A stretch of DNA of 64,000 bases from Torymus aiolomorphi (GCA_036365515.1 CM070877.1:60623975-60687974); one strand, 5' to 3'; shown: positions 1 through 11,073, counted from the stretch's first letter. Numbers and translations are program-made. Notes: generated by a model from the sequence alone, not told the origin.

Positions 1-1320
1 GCAGTTATCTTGGTAAATATTGCCCTTAGAGAAAAGTCTTCAACAGAAAAAATGTGTATTTTAATTAGTTTTAGCAGACAGACCTGTAGATATTAGCTTG
101 AAATTCATTTTTCTAGACATTAGGCTTAAAAATCCATTTTTTGAGATATTTCTTTGTGCTCGCATTTGAACAATTTTTCATCGATCTTTCTGGTTAAGGG
201 ACCAGCACTTAAGTATAATTAGAGGAGTATTTTCCCGCAATCCCGATGAAATCCATCAAAAATTCGCTCAGATAATCCATAAACTTGATTACATACGAAC
301 GTACATACATACATACATCATAGAAAACGCCTAAAATAAACAATTTCTGGGCGGAAAATAGTTTTTATAGAATAAATTACTAATTTTCGGGGAGTTACAA
401 TTTTCACTCTGGTGAAAATATAAGGCTCTCCCGAGTAGCGGTCGTGCCTAAAAATTGTAGATAATATTGAAACAAAACTTTTTCCTACTTGACATTTTTT
501 TGTAAAATCAACTCCTGACGAGTTAGACTTATAAAAACTATTTTAAACGCCAAAAAATACACATAAAATGGACGATTTTCGACTGTAACTTGAGAGTATT
601 TAATTTTACACAAAAATATTCAATACATAAGTTATAGATAATAGTTAAACAAAACTTTTTCCCATTTAAGATTTTCATGTAAAATAAATACCTGACGAGT
701 TAAATCTATAAAAACGATTTTAAACGCCAAAATATAAATAAAATAAACAATTTTTGCTTATCGTACAAAGAATTGATTTCCAATACGAACTCTTAAATAC
801 AAAGGATATAGATATCGTTTAAATTCCAATAAAAAAACTAAAACAATAACTAACAAAAACTGTTATATAAAAGCTGTCAAAACTTACAATTTCTTGTCAT
901 GATCTAGAGAACTTAGTATATAGTAAAATCAAAATTAGAAAAATGTTTAAAAATTGCGTTGTTAGAAATCTATAATTATGTTATCTTACTGTTTTGATAA
1001 CAAATAGAAATTTCGTATAAAATTACACAGCTTATCCTGTTAATTATGTTCACAGAAACTTAGCGATTGAACTAAGAGAATCAAAATTGTCTAATATTAT
1101 AAAAGTACATGTTAAAGTAATATCATATTACACAACAAAAACTCTAGTGTAATTTATGTGTTATAGATTTTTGTAGTATAGGAAAGTTCAATATGTATAA
1201 AAAATTAAAATGAAAACTATTAAATAGGCAAGACTTACTTATATGTACAATAGATACCTTGAAATGAGTTCTTATACCCTGACTAAATTTAGAAATTAAC
1301 TAGATGAGTTAATATGACCA
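1..1320. other. AT-rich DNA without a gene
   Basis: No convincing reading frame is visible on either strand. The only structure seen is the diverged tandem repeat at about 320-775. Short ATAC-type runs occur near 300-320. I see no promoter or RNA gene here. Confidence 0.6.
320..775. repeat. diverged tandem repeat, about 180-220 bp unit
   Basis: The phrase ACGCC(A/T)AAAATA followed by an AAA-rich tract recurs near 330, 549 and 725. The segments before it at about 470-550 and 645-725 also match, sharing AAACAAAACTTTTTCC and CTGACGAGTTA. Two clear units and a partial third are present, with many substitutions, so this is an old array. Function unknown. Confidence 0.6.
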
Positions 1321-2436
1321 GCGACAACTGCTTACCCGTATCGCATCTAACCACACACACATCACTTTTATGATATCTCTCAGTTCCTAATTATCTACCC
1401 CCTCACATTCTAAAGCATTAACACTTGAAGATCATTGTAGAACTGGAAAAGCTGCAAAATGAGGTTGGATGGCCCAGGGCGAGCACTACTCCATGGATGC
1501 CAGTCTGCTCAGAATTATCTAATAGCCATCTGAGAAGAAAATACTATAGAGACCAACATGCGTGTCTCAATCTCAAGGATTGCCCCACCGTGGGAATGAA
1601 CAAAACAAATGAATAGATCAGTCACAGATCTAGGAGACAAGCGAGGAGAGTTGAGCACTAGAAACCACATATGACTAATGAGTAGATGACACAAAAAACA
1701 TTACCATATAAAAGAAAATACTGTAGCAATGATTGTTGTTCACTATTCTCGCTGCACCAGCTACCTCTAACAATTAGAGGGGAAAGACTGGTGGAACCTT
1801 CACTTGTTGTTTCATTGCTGAAAATACCTCCATCCTGAGAGTCGCCGAAGGCACCAGCAGCAGGTTAACTGTACACAGAGCCACTAGTATAAGAGTCAAA
1901 CACACATGGAAAGTTGAGTATCTGAAAACCACATATGACTAATAAATAAATGAGCCAAACAACATCACCACACTCAAGAAAGATTCTGCAGCAGTGCTCA
2001 TCATTTACACTACTCTCGTCGCCAGATACCTGCAACAAGATAAAGTACCATCAGCTTACCTATCAGAGAGGTTAGGAACGAGAAAGGGCTTACGAAATTT
2101 GCTCTCGTCGTCGACACGCTGCCTTCCTGTCTCTGAGAAATATCATCATCAACCAGTAAACACGATGAAATGGACGAAATTCTCCCGGGCGGCGTATTGC
2201 AGCAGCCACCGTCATCACTGGGAACGCCGAGAGTCAGACGATGCGATTGTTGACATCACACCATGGACATACGCGCACGCACGCCGCCTTAGGGCTGCAG
2301 TCAACATAGACTCACTAGGGCTAGTAGCACAAAGCGTGCGCGCGATCCATATATATATAGATATATCATATCTTATATACAGGGAGCGCTCACGGTTACG
2401 TGGGTCGCATGCGTTTTTCCGCTGGTACGAACGCAC
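1320..2436. other. unassigned intergenic DNA
   Basis: The frames at 1425-1616 and 1994-2491 show no recognisable domain and no codon pattern that convinces me. The segment holds a diverged duplication (1651-2040). Its last part runs into the left end of the element that starts at 2439. Confidence 0.5.
1651..2040. repeat. diverged duplication, offset about 262 bp
   Basis: Two segments, about 1651-1775 and 1910-2038, share ACCACATATGACTAAT and then follow each other colinearly, including the pieces 'gcagc/gtagcaatg' and 'ACTATTCTCG/ACTACTCTCG'. The copies differ at many positions. It could be a decayed repeat or a duplicated non-coding segment. Confidence 0.55.
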
Positions 2437-2438
2437 TA

Positions 2439-3750
2439 GGGGAGGGCGGGGCACGTGTGACACCCTAATTTTGATTAAAAATAACAACTAAATCGCGTAT
2501 TATTTCAAAATGTACAAAAACGGAATAATTAGATCAGAAAAAAATAAAATAAAATAAACTATTAACTTTTTCTTCATTTTCTTTTAATTATTGATAAAAT
2601 GCAGAAAAGAAATTCTGAAAAAAATGCTCTACGTGCCCCACCGGCGGGTGGATTGTGGCACCCGACGGGGCACGCATGGCACGATCAAATTGAATATTTT
2701 ACTATAGGTATTTTTCAATTCTTTTTTCCAATAATTAATTCTTTAATAATTATGCCATAATAAAATAATTAATCAGTCTATTGAAAATTTAAAATTTTAT
2801 TTTTATTAAGGAACATAACAATTTTTATTTTAAAATAGATTATTACATTTTAATAAATGATTATATATTATAAGTTCCTTCTTATAAAATATGATCACAA
2901 CATAATACTTTTGTTTGATTAACAAATTAACATTATTATTACAATAAGTTTAAATTTAAAGATTTCGCATCATTTTCATCTATGTAGCATATTTGAACTA
3001 CCTGACCATTGAAAAAGGCAGTTTGAGTATCTACAATTGATTCTTCAGGTATTACTTCTCTAAAGTAATTTTCATTATTTACGGAAGCTGAATTATTATT
3101 AACAATGGATAAATCAAGCTGATTTGTGTTTAAGTCTGTTTTTTTTTATACTTTCTTACCATTGTTTTTTCTACTCTAAATATAACTTAATACGCAGTCG
3201 AAATAATCGTTATTTACTTATTAATGTAATAATTGAAACTAAAAACTAGTTAAAACTAAATTATTGCACTGCGTAGTTGTTAACCCATCTTGCTCCGTTT
3301 TTGGTTTGTAGGTTACATCACTTCGCTCGGCGGCCGCCACGGCGCACTGATATGCCCGAGTGTGCCACGCATGCCCCGCCAGGATGTCACGTCATGCCCC
3401 ATTTTAATACCATTTTCATTTTTTAATTATATTATTTTGAAAATAACAAAAACAGGGCTTGAAAGATAAAAGTTGAAACTATCAAATAGGTTTGGTCTCA
3501 TTTAGAAAAAAATCATTTTCTCGTTGCTCCAAGCGACTTAAAAATGAAGTCAACTTTGTTTCTAGGCACCGATTTTCAATCTTATTAAATTAAATGTTAA
3601 ACATTATCTATAATCTCAAAAGTATAGAGGAAGATTCTAAAAGCATATCTAATTAGATTTACGTAAAAATTACATTTTTTGCATTCATTAATATTAAAAA
3701 TATGAGGGTGCCAAACTTAACTACCTGACACGTTATGCCCCGCCCTCCCC
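2439..3750. mobile_element. TA-flanked DNA element with GC-rich terminal inverted repeats
   Basis: The left end reads GGGGAGGGCGGGGCA and the right end is its reverse complement. Both ends are flanked by TA (2437-2438 and 3751-3752), as expected for a Tc1/mariner/pogo-type insertion. Related GGGGCA/TGCCCC motifs recur inside at about 2632-2683 and 3350-3410, so the subterminal regions are also inverted copies. The interior is AT-rich and keeps a short coding relic on the minus strand (2939-3165). No full transposase is present, so the copy is non-autonomous. The superfamily call is inference from the TA duplication. Confidence 0.65.
2939..3165 (-). pseudogene. coding relic inside the 2439-3750 element, possible transposase C-terminus
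   Basis: Read on the minus strand, about 70 codons are open, ending at a TAA at 2941-2939. The composition is protein-like, with Asn/Ser-rich then acidic and hydrophobic segments (for example AFFNGQVVQICYIDEND near the end). The start is not visible and the upstream part is lost in a homopolymer-rich stretch. Its place between the terminal inverted repeats suggests the tail of the element's own transposase, but I cannot match it to a family with certainty. Confidence 0.4.
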
Positions 3751-3752
3751 TA

Positions 3753-4075
3753 TAACGCAGCCTATAGCCGAGATAACCGTTACGGTTACGGCTCCTGTAC
3801 TCTGCACGCACGCAGCACCAAGACAGATTACCATTGCCGAATGCACCAGTGTTGAGTTTTCTCTTTATGTTTTTCTTCTATTCGCGATATTAGTGTATGT
3901 GTGCATGTGTGTATATGTATAAGTTATACGAACATCAGTGAGCGATTAGTCTACAGTTTTCGTTAAACTGTGTAAAATTTAACTTTATATTTTTGTATTA
4001 ATCGGGAGTAATGAATCGGTACTTTTCCTTATGTTATCCAAAAGCATTTTACCCCAAAATTAAAACCCTCAAGGC
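3753..4075. other. unassigned, possible LTR remnant upstream of a leader-like motif
   Basis: There is no open frame here. The 3' part shares AAAACC(C/T)TCAAGGC with the facing copy near 5120-5136. The segment may therefore be the remaining end of an LTR, because the sequence right after it looks like an LTR-element leader. Confidence 0.35.
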
Positions 4076-4191
4076 TTTAAATTGGCGACACCGATGACTG
4101 CGAGGGTAGCAATAGGAGACAACCACACAATTTCATGAGCCCTGCACTGGATGCACTAATCACTTTTTTCGCTCTCTCTTTCTCTCAATAG

Positions 4192-4509
4192 ATGCAGCAA
4201 AACATTGAGTTTCTATCTGAACTCAGTGAATCCGACGCCGCAATATATCTAAAACAGAAAAAGAAAATTTCACAAAGTTTTTTGTTCATGCATTTGAATA
4301 AAAGGGACAAGGTTTATAATACGTTATTCGAGGTTACCAAAATTCTGAATATTCAACTACAATACGTGAGAGTCAAAATAAAAACTTATCTGATACGTGA
4401 ACCGCTCGAAAAGACATCGACAAATTTACCAGATGGTTATCTCTGCATACTAGTAAAAATATTTAATATTATCTATCTATCAAACAATAGTAAACGTAGT
4501 CCAATTTGA
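4192..4509 (+). pseudogene. retroelement leader ORF fragment, left arm (unknown family)
   Basis: This 105-codon frame starts MQQNIEFLSELSESDAAIYL and is Lys/Gln-rich in the middle. The first ~90 residues are shared with the facing minus-strand ORF at 4613-4960; the tails differ. The ATG follows a pyrimidine-rich CTCTCAATAG, which could also be a splice acceptor. No zinc knuckle or protease is present, so a gag N-terminus is only a guess from its place after a primer-site-like motif. Conservation of frame in two copies argues for once being coding. Confidence 0.4.
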
Positions 4510-4612
4510 AAAATCAATCATTATTTTTGTGGTTAGAATGTAACTTGAATATAGTAGATATGTCTGTGCTTGAAAAAACAATGATAGTACCAATGTGTGA
4601 AAATTTCTACAT

Positions 4613-4960
4613 TCACATTGTAGCATAACCACAAACCAGATTACCTGACTTATTGAATTTGATATATTTTGTTAGATTAATTAGTTGAAATGTTTTTCCT
4701 AGTATGCAGAGATTACCACCTGGTAAATTTGACGATGTCTTTTCGAGCGGTCCACGTATCAGATAAGTTTTTATTTTGACTCTCACGTATTGTAGTTGAA
4801 TATTCACAATTTTGGTAACCTCAAGTAACGTATTATAAACCTTGTCCTTTTTATTCAAATGCATGAACAAAAAACTTTGTGAAATTTTCTTTTTCTGTTT
4901 TAGATATATTGCGGCGTTGGATTCACTGAGTTCAAATAGAAACTCAATGTTTTGCTGCAT
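4613..4960 (-). pseudogene. retroelement leader ORF fragment, right arm (unknown family)
   Basis: This 115-codon frame on the minus strand is the inverted partner of the 4192-4509 ORF. It starts with the same MQQNIEFL and has about ten substitutions in the shared part. It reads toward its partner and stops in unrelated sequence. Domain content is unknown. Confidence 0.4.
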
Positions 4961-5136
4961 CTATTGAGAGAAAGAGAGAGCGAAAAAGGTGATTAGGGCA
5001 TCCAGTGTAGGGCTCATGAAATTGCGTGGCTGTCTACTATTGCTACCCTCGTAGTCATCGGTGTCGCCAATTTAAAGTCTTCCCCTGGACGAATCTGACT
5101 GGCCGGCAGCTACCATAGTCGCCTTGAAGGTTTTAA

Positions 5137-5535
<399 letters not shown>

Positions 5536-5624
5536 CCCTGTTCGTCGCGTGTCACTCGCGCGCGGTTCCTGCCCTTGTGCGGAGCCGTATCTCCTTTACA
5601 CGATCAATAGTAGTCGATAGTAGT

Positions 5625-6035
5625 AGCTACGCAGAAGTTTTGAAGAAATTTCGCAGACATTTTGCAGAAGTTTCGCAGAGGTTTTGCAGAAGTTTTGATG
5701 AAGTTTAGCTCAAACTGCCGATAAAAATTGTATAAATTTCCCAAAGTTTTGCAAAACTTTTGACAAACTTTCGCCAAGTACTGGCAGATAAACTCAATTT
5801 TTATTTCTCGTTGAGCAATACTTTAGACAAACTTCAGCGAAACTTTCGCGTGACTTTACCTAAACAATAAGCGGAAAAATTAAAAAATACAATACTTTAG
5901 GCAAACTTCTGCAAAAGTTCTGCAAAAGTTCTGCTAAACAATAATCATAAAAATCCAAAGTTTGGCAGAGTCTCATTGGCCAAGTTTGAGAGAAGCACTG
6001 CCAAACATGAACTTTGCCCAAACTTGGGCCAAACG
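5625..6035. repeat. degenerate short-period array (GCAGAAGTTTTG-like, both orientations)
   Basis: Motifs such as GCAGAAGTTTTG, GCAGAGGTTTTGC and TGCAAAAGTTCTGC recur every 11-16 bp. In the second half the complementary orientation appears (AAACTTCTGC, TTTGGCAGAG). The array is diverged and low in complexity, with both strands represented, so it could fold. No gene is present. Confidence 0.65.
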
Positions 6036-6430
6036 TAAATTTTTTACGCGCGTCGAAATAAAACTTTTTTTCTATTCAACATTTGCATAAATAAAAATAA
6101 AAACTATTATTGTAAATCAAATAGAAATAATGAAAATAATGTTTTTAATTTTAAGTATAATTGCAATCATAGTACTTATATATTTAATATTCCTATGTGT
6201 ACTTTAATCATATCAATTAATAATACTTAATTAATTTATATGAATCATAGACTATTTGAAAAGTTATCTGCATATACCTATATTTGTAGAATTATAAGGC
6301 AATTTTTCTACAAAAAAATAATAAATATGTAATAGTAAATGCATAATTTCCATTTAAATTTTACTGCAGAGATGTATTTATGTGTATTCTAATGATAATA
6401 ACGATGAAAATAAGTATTACAATTAATGTA
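6036..6430. other. AT-rich DNA, nothing recognised
   Basis: AT content is very high, and I see no frame, repeat or terminal structure. Confidence 0.6.
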
Positions 6431-6434
6431 ATAA

Positions 6435-6604
6435 TAAAATTATAAGGTTTTTCTGAGCATTGCGGTTGTGCCTATTATATAAAAACGAAGTTTTTACATA
6501 GGGAGGGGGCGGGCGACGAGCGAGGCGAGGAGCAGGTGTGTGCGGGGGCGGGGGGGTTGGCGTGTCGAGCGCAGCGAGACACGCAGGGGGGCTCGGCCCC
6601 CCTA
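6435..6604 (+). mobile_element. possible short non-autonomous Helitron
   Basis: The right end is a GC-rich block that closes with the hairpin GGGGGGCTCGGCCCCCC followed by TAG and then T. This fits the Helitron rule of a GC hairpin and CTRR inserted before T. The left part (GAGCATTGCGGTTGTGCC, near 6457) resembles GAGTAGCGGTCGTGCC near 433, a possible second left end. No TSD is expected. The left boundary is uncertain and there is no coding capacity. Confidence 0.4.
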
Positions 6605-7078
6605 GTTACTTATATGTTTAAGATACGATTTTTATATTTTAATTGTTAATTTGAAAAATGGAATACAATTACAAAGCGGGAACGGTCATGCGCGATCGAC
6701 TTTTGCGAGTGTTTTATTTCCCGCCACGTCATTAGTGTTAACAGTCGTGTTCTGCCGTGCATTGCTTTTTCCGCCATCGTGTCTCATTTTGCGAGTATAG
6801 TTATTAGTAATTACCTTCGTTATGTATTAATATAATATTCGGACAATTAAGTTTCAATAGTTCATTAGTATATCACCATTTCATTAATATCAACAACTAT
6901 GTACATCCCGCGTATTTTCTTTTTTTGTTAGTAGAGTCCTGTCTGCGAGTGTTGTTTCTCGAGTGTATGTTTTAGTTTAAGCTTGACTGTATTATATTGT
7001 ATGTACATCAATAGTTAATAACTAAGTAGTAACTTGCTCTAACTCGTTCATAATAGTTATTATTAAGTATCCAGTAAA
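6605..7078. other. region upstream of the P-element transposase
   Basis: AT-rich, with a moderately GC segment around 6675-6790. It probably contains the 5' end and promoter of the P-element, but I could not find its terminal inverted repeat. No ORF is present. Confidence 0.4.
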
Positions 7079-7185
7079 ATACCAGCATTTAATTGCTGTG
7101 CTTTTAAAGGCTGCGATAGTTCTAAGAAAAAGGATCCGTCGTTGACGTTTCATTGTTTTCCCTTAAAATCTGTCCAAGGGTACAT
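7079..7185 (+). pseudogene. P-element transposase exon 1, N-terminal half of the THAP domain
   Basis: The frame from 7079 encodes a THAP start. It has the Cys-x-Cys-type pair in CCAFKGC and then SKKKDPSLTFHCFPLKS, matching the zinc-ligating Cys and the conserved F-H-x-F-P signature of THAP domains. The codon where Met would be expected reads ATA at 7079-7081, so the start may have mutated. The exon ends at a GTAAG donor (7186). Joined in phase to the acceptor at 8607 the frame continues, which supports a real splice site. Confidence 0.7.
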
Positions 7186-7451
7186 GTAAGCATAGAATTA
7201 AGTATTTACATAACTATTTTTTGTTAATTTCAATATGAAAGTACAAATTATGTATTATTTTACTGCTATTTATCCTGGTAGAAATATAAACTGTTAATAA
7301 CTGTTAACCGAAAAATGTCATCATTTTAAGAAACTTTTAATAAATATTTTGGATTTACATTTATTTATTCTTCGTTCAGATTATTAATTTGAAAATAACA
7401 ATATTTTGAAGTGACACACCCACACCCACCCACCCCCCACCCACCCAAACA

Positions 7452-7469
7452 AACACACACACACACACA

Positions 7470-7558
<89 letters not shown>
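7452..7558. repeat. (CA)n microsatellite
   Basis: About 50 CA units with one TA interruption near 7475, preceded by a C-rich (CCCAC)n tract. Frames through it are artefacts. Confidence 0.95.
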
Positions 7559-7560
<2 letters not shown>

Positions 7561-8160
7561 ACACTTTTTTTAAAAAGTTTTGATGAAAAATTGGTGTAAC
7601 CAGCGGATGGCAAAATGTTAATTTTTCAATTAGAAACGTCCCGCCATGATTATGTTTCTATAAATTGTCAATTATGTAAAAATAAATTACAACGCTTATA
7701 ATTAGAGTTATTTTTTTCTTAATTTTTGAAATCCAATTTTGAATCTCAAATAGAAATACCTCCATTTGATTAACAAGTTAATTAACAAAATTTGTTTATT
7801 TTCAACCAGGATAAATATTACATAGAAAAACTTCATTTTAAAATTAAGAAAACTCTTGTCTAAGTGTAATTATTTACCAAATTAAATTTCAATATCTTAA
7901 TATAATGCTATAAAATAAGGTATTAACTACTTATGAATGATAATTATAAAATTTTTGAAAAAGTTCAAAAGCTGTAAAATGGATAATTTCCAATATCGTA
8001 AAGACGTATCAAATTGTCTTCTTGGGTAAGAAAAATAGATTTGTATATAAAAGAAGCTTTCAAAGCCTTTTAAGGGGGTGTCACACTATGCTAACACTGT
8101 TTTATCAGCGGATCATGTAAAAGTAATTAATATAAATAAAAGGATAATGATTTACGCCTT

Positions 8161-8375
8161 GAACAAATTCAGTTGCCCTGCATAATGGTGTAATACATCA
8201 TTCTACAAAGTTCGAGGCAAAAAATGACGACACCTTTGTTTATTTTTGGAACGAAATTTGATTAATTTTCGTCAATTTTCGTTCCGAAAATAAACAAAGG
8301 TGTCGTCGTTTTTTTGTCTCAAAACTTTGTAGAACGATGTATTAGAGGATTACACAGGGCAAGTGAATTTGTTTA
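8161..8375. repeat. fold-back repeat, arms about 100 bp
   Basis: Arms at 8161-8260 and 8274-8375 are inverted copies around a loop of about 13 bp. Shared blocks include ACGACACCTTTGTTTATTTT, ATTCTACAAAGTT (ATCATT/ATCGTT variants) and TTGCCCTG. The stem is nearly continuous, as in a hairpin MITE. The target duplication is unclear. Confidence 0.7.
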
Positions 8376-8607
8376 AAGATTGCTTGATAAATAAAGGAAA
8401 TATGGTATATGGTACTGCTGATATTTTGTATTATAGAAATGTAAATACATCGTGCAAGCTTAGCTCTTATATAGTGTGCATATGCAGTGATATCTGAATT
8501 TTATATATATGAATATATCGTAGATATAATAATGAAATTGCTCTATTTCTATTGTTTTCATTTGCTTTGGTTTTTGCTAAAAAGAATGTTCTGCATGGTT
8601 TTTATAG

Positions 8608-9197
8608 TTTGTCAGAATGGAAGCGAATTAGTGGGAATGACAAACTGCAGACATTGACTGGGAAACAGCTAGAGGAGAAGAGGTTGTGCAGCACTCACTT
8701 TTTAGATTCAGATTTTTTTGTAAGTGGAACTAGAAAATTACTTAAGCCTGGAACTATTCCACAGTCAAGTTTTTTTAACTTAAATCATAATATTCAAACG
8801 CCTCACTCTTGTAATTCATTAGATAATACATCTGTAAACGAAAGTCCAACTTGCAGCACAACTGTTAACGTAATTAATAATGAAGATATTATTGACAATT
8901 CAATTTTACTTGATTCTAACGTAGGTACTGTAGATTCTTCAATAAATACAGATACTTTGCCTCAAAACAATTCAAATGAAAAAATTAATTTCACAACTAA
9001 AAAGCAACAGCCTTTAATTTAAATAAAGGGAATGCTTATAAACTTACACGTAAAATTAAAACTTTATCACGTCAAATCCAAAGACTAAAACATCGTAAAC
9101 CTAAACTCTCTAAAGAAGACATACTAGAACAGGCAGAGACATATTTAAATAAAGATACCTTAGCTTTCTTAAAAATGCAACTAAACCATAATAAAAA
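8608..9197 (+). pseudogene. P-element transposase exon 2, C-terminal THAP half and coiled coil
   Basis: After the acceptor the frame encodes SEWKRISGN, then LCSTHFLDSDFF and RKLLKPGTIPQSSF. These match the second zinc pair (C-x2-H) and the closing AVP-like box of the THAP fold. An Asn/Ser-rich linker follows to a stop at 9020-9022. In another frame the segment 9016-9197 continues with a basic heptad-like stretch (KIKTLSRQIQRLKHRK), the coiled coil of P transposases, up to KMQLNHNK. A frame change near 9015 is needed, so the gene is broken. It is cut at the A-run 9193-9197 by element X. Confidence 0.7.
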
Positions 9198-9567
9198 CCG
9201 CTGCCAATTCATTGGCCGGTTGCTTCCTCAAACTTAATTTTGTGATTCCTTTAATTAATGTTTAATAACAAAATTTATAATTTTTGCAACAAATTATACC
9301 ATAATTATAATTTAATTTATTTTGAAGATTAGAAAGTATTAATTTTCAAATTTATTCATTCATTTATTTATTTATATCAACCGGCAAGAATGTTCCAGGT
9401 TTAACATAATATATACATATATAGATATATAACATCACTAGTATTCTCGAAGCGCGCGGTGAGCGCCGTGATTTTATCGAAACTACACCACGTTTGTTTT
9501 TGTGATCTAGCAATCCGTTACACCCACCAACCAAACCACTAATAAATTTATATCATAACTAATCCAT

Positions 9568-10351
9568 TGAAACGGAGATTCATGCGTAAGGATTGCTCTC
9601 TTTGAGAATAGCTAAGCGGACAGGATTCGAAAGGGAGAGCAATTGAAATAAATCAACAAAGCCAAATAATTTAAGTATAAAAGAAAAGTAACAAATTTAT
9701 TATAGCTTAAATCTAATTCACAATCGGTTCGGTTTTGGCGTAGATCTGAAACAAACAATGATAATACACGAGCATTAAGCCTGTTACTTGAGTACGCGAG
9801 TTTGGGGACGCGTGATCACGGTTCTTCACAAGTAGGCGAGTGCGCTCCCACTACTTGTGAACAACACCCGGGTAACGAGTGCGCTCATATACCCGGGGAA
9901 TCATCTCAGCGCTACTTCTGGTGCAGAGTAACGAGTGCGCTCATATACTCCGCTCCGTCGGCAGGGCTCCAGGCTTTAGCGATTACGGCACTGGGCTGAG
10001 AGAGTCCTTTCCACGGCGCACGAGGCGGTATTTATACCCGCTTCGCCGTGTGCTGTAGAAGCAGCGCGGTGGGGCGCGTTATAGCTTGCGCGTCGTATGC
10101 GACGCGTGGTCGCGGCGCTCGGTGGAGAGGGAAGCCGACTACTCAGTCGCCTGCTCTCTCTCCTCGCTGTACGAGCTCCGGTACTTGTATACATGCGTGT
10201 GTACATGTATGTACACATTCGTACGCTCGCTCTCCCATGCCGTTGACAGGTTCGGCTGCTTTCTTTTCTAGCGCACGCATGCTAGGAGAGAAAAGCTTCT
10301 TATGATCGCGATTTCGTATCGATGCGTCTATTGATCAGGTGCATCGTTACA
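9568..10351 (-). repeat. gypsy 1, 3' LTR
   Basis: 784 bp, starting TG and ending CA in element orientation (TGTAAC...TTTCA). It is almost identical to the 5' LTR at 15511-16296. A polypurine tract lies directly inside it at about 10352-10363. Confidence 0.93.
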
Positions 10352-10363
10352 TTTCCCCCCCGC
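10352..10363 (-). promoter_or_regulatory. gypsy 1 polypurine tract
   Basis: On the minus strand GCGGGGGGGGAAAT abuts the 3' LTR. This is the usual place and composition for the plus-strand DNA primer. Confidence 0.7.
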
Positions 10364-10545
10364 TAAGGAGAGTGAAGCCCGCCGGCTTTACTCTTTGCAC
10401 ATGTATACCCGGAAATATAATTTACTCCCTAGACAAAAAAAAAACAAAAATAATAAATAAAAAAAAAATATTTACACGGCGGGGTTTTCCCAGGTGCCTA
10501 ACGTTGCCGTTTGTTTTATCTAGTCGCAGGTGCCAGCGCCATCCG

Positions 10546-11073
10546 TTATGTGTTACGCGGTATTGTGCCACCCCGATAGGCACCTCTACCTCTGGTCCGT
10601 TCGGTATTTTTATTACCCGGTGTGGTAGCCACGTTGTGGAGCGGTTGAATGGTTTGTATGCGTGTCTCCACCCCGTGGCTGGGTTTGGTAGTGGTCTGGT
10701 GCTTCGTTCTGCTGGCTGCTTCTCCCGACCGTATAAAAAAATCTCTCTCCGCCTTGGTCGAAGGTTTTTTTCCGGAGCTGCCCGAGGATGAAGCAACACC
10801 GCCCGCTGTTGCAGCCCAGGAAAAATCCGGCTTTCCCGCAAGGGCAGCGTTCGCCTTCCGGTATTCTTCCCAGGTACTTGTAGTTGCGGCGCGCGACGGT
10901 GTTGACTCCTCTATCGGAGAGTATGGCCGGGGTATGCTCCTCCATGCTGTGAGTGCCGCCTCCACTTCTTGTCTCTCGAGAATGAGTCGAGGTGTTGGTA
11001 CATATTCCTGAGCTGGCTGGTGTTGTGTGCCCTCGGGAATATATGGTACATCCCCTGCCTCGATTTCTTGCAT
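10546..11073 (-). CDS. gypsy 1 ORF downstream of pol, unknown product
   Basis: A 175-codon frame begins MQEIEAGDVPYIPEG about 250 nt after the pol stop and ends 194 nt from the 3' LTR. It is Pro/Thr/Arg-rich, with a basic Gly-Arg tail (RTRGRGAYRGG), no signal peptide, no membrane segment and no Cys array. An envelope is therefore unlikely. A second frame (10613-11116) overlaps it on the same strand. An ORF in the same place exists in gypsy 2 and also begins Met-x-Glu-Ile, which suggests a shared accessory protein. Function unknown. Confidence 0.45.
   Translation of the reverse strand: MQEIEAGDVPYIPEGTQHQPAQEYVPTPRLILERQEVEAALTAWRSIPRPYSPIEESTPSRAATTSTWEEYRKANAALAGKPDFSWAATAGGVASSSGSSGKKPSTKAERDFFIRSGEAASRTKHQTTTKPSHGVETRIQTIQPLHNVATTPGNKNTERTRGRGAYRGGTIPRNT

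Larger units (their letters stand above)
4076..5136. repeat. large inverted repeat, facing LTR-element leaders (arms about 390-450 bp)
   Basis: The left arm (about 4076-4465, plus) and right arm (about 4690-5136, minus) are near-identical in inverted orientation, with a spacer of about 225 bp. Each arm begins with ATTGGCGACACCGATGA, which resembles the TGGCG-type primer-binding start found just after an insect LTR. About 110 nt later an ORF opens with Met-Gln-Gln-Asn. The left copy has lost about 50 bp, present in the right copy, just before the primer-like motif. I infer two truncated 5' ends of the same retroelement in opposite orientation. Confidence 0.6.
7186..8607 (+). other. P-element intron 1 (inferred), about 1.4 kb
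   Basis: The donor GTAAG is at 7186 and the acceptor TTTTTATAG ends at 8607. It is AT-rich and contains a CA microsatellite (7452-7558) and a fold-back repeat (8161-8375). It is much longer than typical P-element introns, so part of it is probably later insertion. Confidence 0.5.

Noticed and set aside
1440..1600. Possible snRNA (U1-like) remnant
   Set aside because: A short match (CCCAGGGCGAG) caught my eye, but no 5' splice-recognition sequence, Sm site or extended stem pairing is present.
7365..7613. Cys-Val and His-Thr repeat frames
   Set aside because: Artefacts of the (CA)n microsatellite.
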